NCBI GenBank assembly: GCA_045544655.1
Contig: JAZPZL010000064.1
Coordinates: 1 to 9,462 of the forward strand
Source: RGIG5579 sp045544655
Lineage (GTDB): Bacteria; Bacillota; Clostridia; Oscillospirales; SIG627
DNA: 9,462 nucleotides
Reading direction: 5' to 3'
A program made the translations under genes and the position numbers. The notes under the pieces were generated by a model. It was not told the origin of the DNA. It did no database searches and saw only the letters and a program-made list of their open reading frames with translations. Shown here one piece after another: positions 4,719 to 9,462 of the stretch (the first letter of the stretch is position 1; every line of letters begins with the position of its first letter).

Positions 4719-6650
4719 ATGCAGCAATTTCCTTACAGACAGGTACACCTGGACTTTCATACATACGGACAGATTCCCGGCGTCGGAAAGCACTTCTCCA
4801 AAGAAAACTTTCAAGGTGCTTTAAAGGCAGCGGGGCTGGACAGCATTACCGTTTTTGCAAAATGCCACATGGGATACAGCTATTATCCGACAAAGGTCGG
4901 TACGATGCATCCCCATCTGGATTTTGATCTGACAAAGGCTATGGTGGAGGCGGCGCACGAGATCGGCGTTCGCGCTCCCGTATACATTACCGCGGGAATT
5001 AACGAAGCCAACGCGTCCCAGCATCCCGAATGGCACGCAAAGAGGGATCGGGAAGGAAATTCCCGTTGGACGGAATTTACCCTTCTTTGCCTGAATGACG
5101 GGGAATGGGCGCAAAAAGTCTACGCCATGGCAGAAGAAGTCTGCCAAAAGTTTGACAAGCTGGACGGGCTTTTTTTCGACATCGTTTTGGTAGACCGAGC
5201 TTGCTACTGTGATTCCTGCAAGGCGGGAATGAAGGCGATGGGACTCGATTTTAACAAGGATGAAGACGCTCAAAAGTATTACACCATAAAACGTCAGGTC
5301 TTTATGGACAAGTGCAGAAGTATTTTGAAGCGCTATCACCCCGACGCTACCATTTTCTTTAACAGCGGCGGTGCGGCGTGGAACAGACCTGAATATCACG
5401 AATACTCCACCCATTTTGAAATGGAGGATCTTCCTACCTCCTGGGGCGGATACGACAGACTTCCCATGAGAGCAAAATTCTTTGCCAGAAGCGGAAAGCC
5501 GTACCTTGCCATGACGGGAAAGTTTCATTTGAATTGGGGAGAATTTGGAGGCTACAAGCATCCCGATGCCCTTCGGTACGAGATCTGCTCGATGGCTTTG
5601 TACGGTGCAGGCTGTTCCATCGGCGATCATATGCACCCGGACGGAGTTATGGATCCCGTTACCTATCAGAACATCGGTAAGGCCTACAGCTATCTGGAAA
5701 AGATCGCGCCTTACTGCTACGGAGGCAAGCCTACGGCAAGGCTGGGTCTTTATCCTCACGGCGATAAGGACGAAGGTCAGGGACTTTCCAATTTATTGGT
5801 GACCTCCCAAATTGATTTTGAGATCGCAGATCGGGACTTTTCCGGCTTTGATCTGATCATTTTCCCAGCAGGCGCAAATACCGACGATACGGTCATTGCA
5901 CGATTGAAGGAGTATCTTGCCCGCGGCGGAAAGCTGCTGTGCTTCGGAGACGGGCTTGTAAAGGACGGAAAATTTCTGATCGACGTGGGCGCCGACTATT
6001 TGGGTGAGCCTGATTTTGACTGTGATTATATCCGCACCGTAGAGGATCGTGAAGATCTGCCCGCCGCTCCCCTGCTCTGCTATTATTGCGGTCACAGGAT
6101 CCAAGCTACGACGGGAGAGGTCTTGACCAATCGCATTACCTCCTTCTTCCGTAAAAGCGACAAGGTCTTCTGCGATTATCGCCACGTACCTTACGATAAG
6201 GAAAAAATGCCTTCCGTTTCAGCCGTAAAACACGGGAACGTCGTTTACGACTGTCATCCCCTGGGAACGATCTACGGTCAATTCGGAAGCTTATATCATC
6301 GGAATTATTTTCTCCATTTGCTTCATGCCTTAGACTATACGCCCGCCTTTGAGATCCAAGGACTGGGCTCTGCGGGAAGAGCGACCATGATCGAGCAGCC
6401 TGAACAAAATCGGTACTGTCTCAATATGGTTTACGCAGTTCCCACCAATCACGGAAAGGCAGAGGTGATCGAGGATATCTTTCCCGTGTTCAACGTCTGC
6501 ATCACCCTGCACGTTCCCAAAGCCGTCAAGCGTGCATATTTGCCTTTGACGGGAGAAGAGCTCGCGATCACCGAAAACGGAAACGGTCAAAGCGTGACCG
6601 TACCCAAACTCCAGTGCCACGAAACAGTGGTCTTCGAATACGAAGCGTAA
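4719..6650 (+). CDS. Glycoside hydrolase, GHL6 / alpha-L-fucosidase-like with beta-galactosidase-trimerisation-type domain
   Basis: This 643-residue protein has the layout of GHL6-type hydrolases, a group that includes GH151-like alpha-L-fucosidases. Residues 1-335 form a TIM barrel that opens RQVHLDFHTYGQIPGVG and continues DSITVFAKCHMGYSYYPTKVG (41-61), HPEW (102-105) and LDGLFFDIV (148-156). Asp154 of the last is the best candidate nucleophile. A CxCxxC cluster follows (Cys162, Cys164, Cys167), then HFEMED (232-237), whose glutamates could include the acid/base. Residues about 338-480 (RLGLYPHG to FDLIIFPAGANTDD and GGKLLCFGDG) look like the flavodoxin-like trimerisation domain, and the rest is a beta-rich tail. 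The start at 4719 is preferred over an in-frame ATG at 4650, which precedes the promoter; AGAGGGA (4707-4713) serves as binding site. There is no signal peptide, so it would act on imported oligosaccharides. The glycosidase class is likely; alpha-L-fucose specificity is only the leading guess. Confidence 0.8.
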   Translation: MQQFPYRQVHLDFHTYGQIPGVGKHFSKENFQGALKAAGLDSITVFAKCHMGYSYYPTKVGTMHPHLDFDLTKAMVEAAHEIGVRAPVYITAGINEANASQHPEWHAKRDREGNSRWTEFTLLCLNDGEWAQKVYAMAEEVCQKFDKLDGLFFDIVLVDRACYCDSCKAGMKAMGLDFNKDEDAQKYYTIKRQVFMDKCRSILKRYHPDATIFFNSGGAAWNRPEYHEYSTHFEMEDLPTSWGGYDRLPMRAKFFARSGKPYLAMTGKFHLNWGEFGGYKHPDALRYEICSMALYGAGCSIGDHMHPDGVMDPVTYQNIGKAYSYLEKIAPYCYGGKPTARLGLYPHGDKDEGQGLSNLLVTSQIDFEIADRDFSGFDLIIFPAGANTDDTVIARLKEYLARGGKLLCFGDGLVKDGKFLIDVGADYLGEPDFDCDYIRTVEDREDLPAAPLLCYYCGHRIQATTGEVLTNRITSFFRKSDKVFCDYRHVPYDKEKMPSVSAVKHGNVVYDCHPLGTIYGQFGSLYHRNYFLHLLHALDYTPAFEIQGLGSAGRATMIEQPEQNRYCLNMVYAVPTNHGKAEVIEDIFPVFNVCITLHVPKAVKRAYLPLTGEELAITENGNGQSVTVPKLQCHETVVFEYEA

Positions 6651-6703
6651 AACCAAAAGCCCCGATCTTTCGTAGGTCGTGCTTAGGGATCAACCAAAAC
6701 TGC

Positions 6704-6741
6704 AAAAAACAGCCCGTTGCGAAAACAACGGGCTGTTTTTT
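6704..6741. terminator. Strong bidirectional terminator between glycosidase and PHP gene
   Basis: A perfect 16-bp inverted repeat (6704-6719 with 6726-6741, GC core CAGCCCGTTG) has a 6-base loop, an A-run at its left end and a T-run at its right end. It lies 53 bases after the glycosidase stop and 42 bases after the restored PHP stop at 6784-6786, so it can close both convergent units. Confidence 0.95.
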
Positions 6742-6783
6742 ACCATAATACGTCCCTTTCGGACATATTCGGACCTTTTTGTA

Positions 6784-7802
6784 TTATTTTTCTGCGGGCA
6801 AGCCAACTTCCTCGCGGGAAAAAGCACGGGTATCCGCAAATCTGCCGAAACGGTCGGCAACGGAAACACGAACGAATTTGGCACGGGGATCGATCTCAAA
6901 AGTGGCAGAGGTGATGGTCTCCCCCAAAGGCGCAAATTCGCGCTTGTTTTTTTACCGCCGTAAAAGACCGTAATACGGTCCACCTCGGAGCATTCAATAT
7001 GGATTTTTCCATCTTCAACGGATACCTCCTTGAACAGAGGTCCCATAGAGGAATACATTTCCCCCTGCTCCATTGCGGAAAAGATGGAATCGTAGGTGAA
7101 TTCTTCCGGCATAATCATGGTAAAGCCGCCGTAGGAATCACAGCGGGGAGAATCGTCGGGAGCGACGTTGTGGTTGTCATCCGTACTGTGGCAGAAGATT
7201 TTTTTGCCGGATAAGATCATTTTGTCATACAAGGCGGCGTTGTATTCCAGACGACCGATCAAAAAACTGCTGTAATTGCACATTTCCATACTGAAAAAGC
7301 CTTCGTAAGAAAGAACGGTCTCCTCATCCTCCATAGACCACCAAGGATGGTTGTAGGCGCAAATATAGCCGTTTTCCTTTGCCGTTTTGATGAACTCATT
7401 GACGTATTCCACGGTAAAGCGGCGGGGCTCAAGAGATCCCACCTTTTTGACGGTCAAATGTCTCTCGGGGGAAAGATATTTACAAACGATGGGATTGTAG
7501 CAAACCAGAGCCGTATTCTCGGGATCGCGAGCGAAAAGATTGATATGCACCTCTTTCCCGTATGGGTCGTAGACGACCTGGGGTCGGATGTATGCCTCGT
7601 AGCCGGTGATGGTGATAAAATCCTCATCGTTGAGATCGGAATGATTATTGGGATTCTCGTGGTCGGTAATGGCGAGAATGGAATAACCGTGTCCCTTGTA
7701 CATCTCCTTCAGCTGCTCGGGGGTACGATTTCCGTCAGACAAGGTACTGTGGCAATGCAAATTTGCCTTATACTGTTTTTTGAAAGGTGAGATCAGATAC
7801 AT
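6784..7802 (-). CDS. PHP-domain phosphoesterase, frame broken near the C-terminus
   Basis: This is a metal-dependent phosphoesterase of the PHP family, related in layout to TrpH/YciV-type nucleotide phosphatases. The metal ligands are present: NLHCHSTLSDG (His16, His18, Asp23), ITDHEN (Asp47, His48), GYEAY (Glu69), EVHIN (His86), YNHPWW (His152) and CHSTDDNH (His205, Asp209, His211). AGGAGG (7811-7816) lies 8 bases before the ATG, and the gene follows the amidohydrolase by 31 bases in one operon. After residue 285 the frame is disturbed at a run of seven A (plus-strand T at 6947-6953). Read literally, the frame runs on to 6690 with a proline-rich tail that passes through the terminator. One extra base (or a -1 slip) gives instead NKREFAPLGETITSATFEID and ends at a TAA at 6784-6786, 339 residues in all. 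Coordinates here follow the restored frame. Sequencing error, true mutation or slippage are all possible; the PHP core is complete either way. Confidence 0.85.
6947..6953 (-). other. A7 homopolymer at the PHP frame break
   Basis: On the minus strand the gene reads GGT-AAAAAAA-CAAGCGC. Seven A give the frame that runs into the terminator; eight would give the expected C-terminus. The run is of a kind prone to indels, to transcriptional slippage and to -1 ribosome slipping (A AAA AAC is contained in it). Confidence 0.8.
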
Positions 7803-7833
7803 ATTTTTATCCTCCTGTTTCGTCTTTCTGTTT

Positions 7834-9429
7834 TTATGCGTTGAAGATCACTTCGTCTTTTTTGATCGTGGAAAGCACCCGGATCTGTTTGATCTGCATC
7901 GGGTCTACCGCGGTGGGATCCTGATCCAAAATGACGAAATCCGCTTGCGCGCCACTGCAAAGGATCCCCTTGGTATTTTCTTCAAAGTAGGTATATGCTC
8001 CTCCTCTTGTGGCGGCTATCAGGGCATCGTAGCAAGAGATCCGATTCTCTTCTCCCACGGTCACGCCGCTTCGGGTCATTCGATTTACGGCACACCAAAC
8101 GGAGTGGAGCATATTCGGCTCGGTGACGGGGCTATCCTGATGGATGCTGCAAACCAGTCCCTCATCCATCGCTTGCTTCATAGGACTGATGCGTTTCCCC
8201 CGTTCGCCCAGATTTTTCAAATGGGTATCACCCCAATAGAAGCAATGCCCGACGAAAAAGGACGGCATCATTCCAAGCTTTTTCATACGCTTGAGCTGAT
8301 CGTAGCGTACGGTCTGAGCGTGGATCATCACGGGGCGGAGCGGAGCAACCGGCATTCCCTCTGTGCTAAGCTTTTCAAGCGTTTTCAAGAATTGCTCCGA
8401 AGCGGCGTCGCCGTTGCAATGGGCGATAGGCTGAAGACCGCAGGCAACTACGTCCCGCAATCGCGCCTCCAGCACACCGTCCTGCATCATTGGATAACCA
8501 CGGTAATCCTCTTCCCCCTCGTAAGGCTGGGAAAGCCAAGCGGTACGCGCCTGAGGAGAGCCGTCCAAAAAGAGCTTTACACCTCCCACCTTCAAGCCGT
8601 TGATATATCCCGATTCATATTTTTTCTTACACTCCAAACGAAAATCCTTCAGCTTAGAGGAAGCCCCTACGTAAGCAACCAGATCCATTTTCAAAAGTCC
8701 TTCCTCAGCCGCGCGTTGCAAATAGCCAAGTGCAACGGGTCCGGTCTGGCTTCCGTCGTGGATGGTACCGAAGCCGTGACGGGCGTATTCCGCCTGCGTG
8801 GTGATCAGCGCATCCCGATAATCCTCGTAGCCGTGCTTGGTAGCAAATATATGGGAAACCGCTTTACGGGCGCCTTCTTCAAAATAACCGTTCAGCACCC
8901 CGTTCTCATCCCTGCCTGCAAAGCCACCGGACGTACAAACGTGATTTTTCAGATCCAGACCTGCCATTTTCATCGCAACGGTATTATACACCGCAATATG
9001 ACCGGATTGGTGAACGCAGGAAACGGGATTGTCAAAGCCAAGAGAATCCAAAACCTTGGCAGTTGGATGGCTTTCCTCCTTCATAATGGCAGGATCGTAC
9101 CCGCGGCCGAGGATCGCTTCTCCGTGAATCAGATTTTTCTCCCTGCGAAAGCAGCGGAGCCGTTCCAAAAGATCGTCAAAAGAGGTACACCTTATCAGAT
9201 CGCAAACGCGATTTTTATTCAGTCCAACGTTGACCGCGTGGCTGTGCCCGTCCACGAAGGCGGGCATCAAGGTGCGTCCCTTCAGATCAATTGTTTCTGC
9301 CTGAGCCGTTTCAAAATCGGAACGCTTTCCTAGAGCAAGGATTTTCCCGTTTTCCGTTAAAACAGCCTCTGCTCTCGGAGCGGCAAGATCCATGGTCAGA
9401 ACCGTTCCGCCCACGTACAATTTTTTCAT
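7834..9429 (-). CDS. YtcJ-type metal-dependent amidohydrolase
   Basis: This 531-residue protein belongs to the amidohydrolase_3 group (YtcJ / N-substituted formamide deformylase-like), which hydrolyses amide or formamide bonds with one or two metal ions. The N-terminal beta-sandwich strand is KKLYVGGTVLTMD (2-14), followed by the barrel motif MPAFVDGHSH (His62, His64). VKLFLDGSPQARTAWL (284-299) carries Lys285 at the usual bridging or carboxylated lysine position. HCNGDAA (His337), VMIHAQ (His370) and SIHQDSPVTEP (Asp432) complete the set. The final strands LCSGAQADFVILDQDP return to the sandwich domain. Length and motif order are normal, with no sign of damage. No signal peptide is seen, so it is cytoplasmic. 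An AAGG-type binding site lies about 8 bases before the ATG. It is the first visible gene of an operon with the PHP gene; its promoter is beyond the right edge. Substrate cannot be told from sequence. Confidence 0.92.
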   Translation of the reverse strand: MKKLYVGGTVLTMDLAAPRAEAVLTENGKILALGKRSDFETAQAETIDLKGRTLMPAFVDGHSHAVNVGLNKNRVCDLIRCTSFDDLLERLRCFRREKNLIHGEAILGRGYDPAIMKEESHPTAKVLDSLGFDNPVSCVHQSGHIAVYNTVAMKMAGLDLKNHVCTSGGFAGRDENGVLNGYFEEGARKAVSHIFATKHGYEDYRDALITTQAEYARHGFGTIHDGSQTGPVALGYLQRAAEEGLLKMDLVAYVGASSKLKDFRLECKKKYESGYINGLKVGGVKLFLDGSPQARTAWLSQPYEGEEDYRGYPMMQDGVLEARLRDVVACGLQPIAHCNGDAASEQFLKTLEKLSTEGMPVAPLRPVMIHAQTVRYDQLKRMKKLGMMPSFFVGHCFYWGDTHLKNLGERGKRISPMKQAMDEGLVCSIHQDSPVTEPNMLHSVWCAVNRMTRSGVTVGEENRISCYDALIAATRGGAYTYFEENTKGILCSGAQADFVILDQDPTAVDPMQIKQIRVLSTIKKDEVIFNA

Positions 9430-9462
9430 CGCGCTTCCCTTTCCACAGCTTTTTTCGCAAAT
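9430..9462 (-). promoter_or_regulatory. Upstream end of the amidohydrolase gene (partial leader)
   Basis: Only 33 bases precede the amidohydrolase start. They hold a purine-rich GGAAAGGGAAG (minus strand) that serves as ribosome binding site. No promoter is visible, so it must lie to the right of the window or in a further upstream gene of the operon. Confidence 0.5.

Noticed and set aside
4603..4764. 54-codon N-terminal extension of DUF4886 copy 2
   Set aside because: It would cross the gene's own consensus promoter and ribosome site, and the family begins at the MNILCVGNSFS strand.
4821..5759. A 312-codon open frame on the minus strand
   Set aside because: It is antisense to the catalytic barrel of the glycosidase, with no ribosome site or domain.
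6690..6783. Literal C-terminal end of the PHP frame
   Set aside because: The tail is of low natural character and passes through the terminator hairpin; the -1 frame explains the region better.
7696..9333. A 545-codon open frame on the plus strand
   Set aside because: It lies opposite the amidohydrolase, whose motifs are complete on the minus strand. The plus-strand product has no recognisable domain and begins inside the PHP gene; it is a codon-usage shadow.

Overview
The window looks like an ordinary chromosomal stretch of a Bacillota member, most likely a Clostridia-type gut or animal-associated anaerobe. The evidence is strong AGGAGG-like ribosome binding sites, sigma-A promoters with 17-bp spacers, compact operons, short intrinsic terminators with A/T tracts, intermediate GC, and families common in uncultured Clostridia (DUF4886 SGNH enzymes, GHL6/fucosidase-like glycosidases, PHP and YtcJ-type hydrolases). 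There are no RNA genes, mobile elements, CRISPR arrays or long repeats, and no stretch over about 120 bases lacks a gene, promoter or terminator. The lineage is an inference from style, not from a marker gene.

Layout. Bases 1-750 (minus) hold the N-terminal 250 residues of a PD-(D/E)XK nuclease-like protein that runs off the left edge. Bases 852-2700 (minus) are a tight three-gene operon: a SpoT-like HD phosphohydrolase, a DUF4886 SGNH hydrolase and a second SGNH/GDSL hydrolase, ending in an intrinsic terminator at 815-846. A divergent promoter region (2719-2791) separates this operon from a plus-strand transglutaminase-like gene (2824-3816). That gene converges on a second DUF4886 gene (3829-4602, minus), and one bidirectional hairpin serves both ends. 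A second divergent promoter region (4628-4693) drives that DUF4886 gene and a large plus-strand glycoside hydrolase (4719-6650). The glycosidase converges on a minus-strand operon of a YtcJ-type amidohydrolase (7834-9429) followed by a PHP-domain phosphoesterase (6784-7802), with another strong bidirectional hairpin (6704-6741) between them.

How the genes fit together. Three SGNH-type hydrolases, a fucosidase-like glycosidase, an amidohydrolase and a PHP phosphoesterase suggest intracellular hydrolysis of decorated sugars or amides. No gene shows a signal peptide or membrane segment, and no transporter or regulator is present, so a shared pathway is only a guess. The most notable local feature is the PHP gene: its reading frame breaks at a run of seven A (6947-6953), and one extra base restores a natural-looking 54-residue C-terminus that stops just before the terminator. 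I found no convincing novel multi-gene system.
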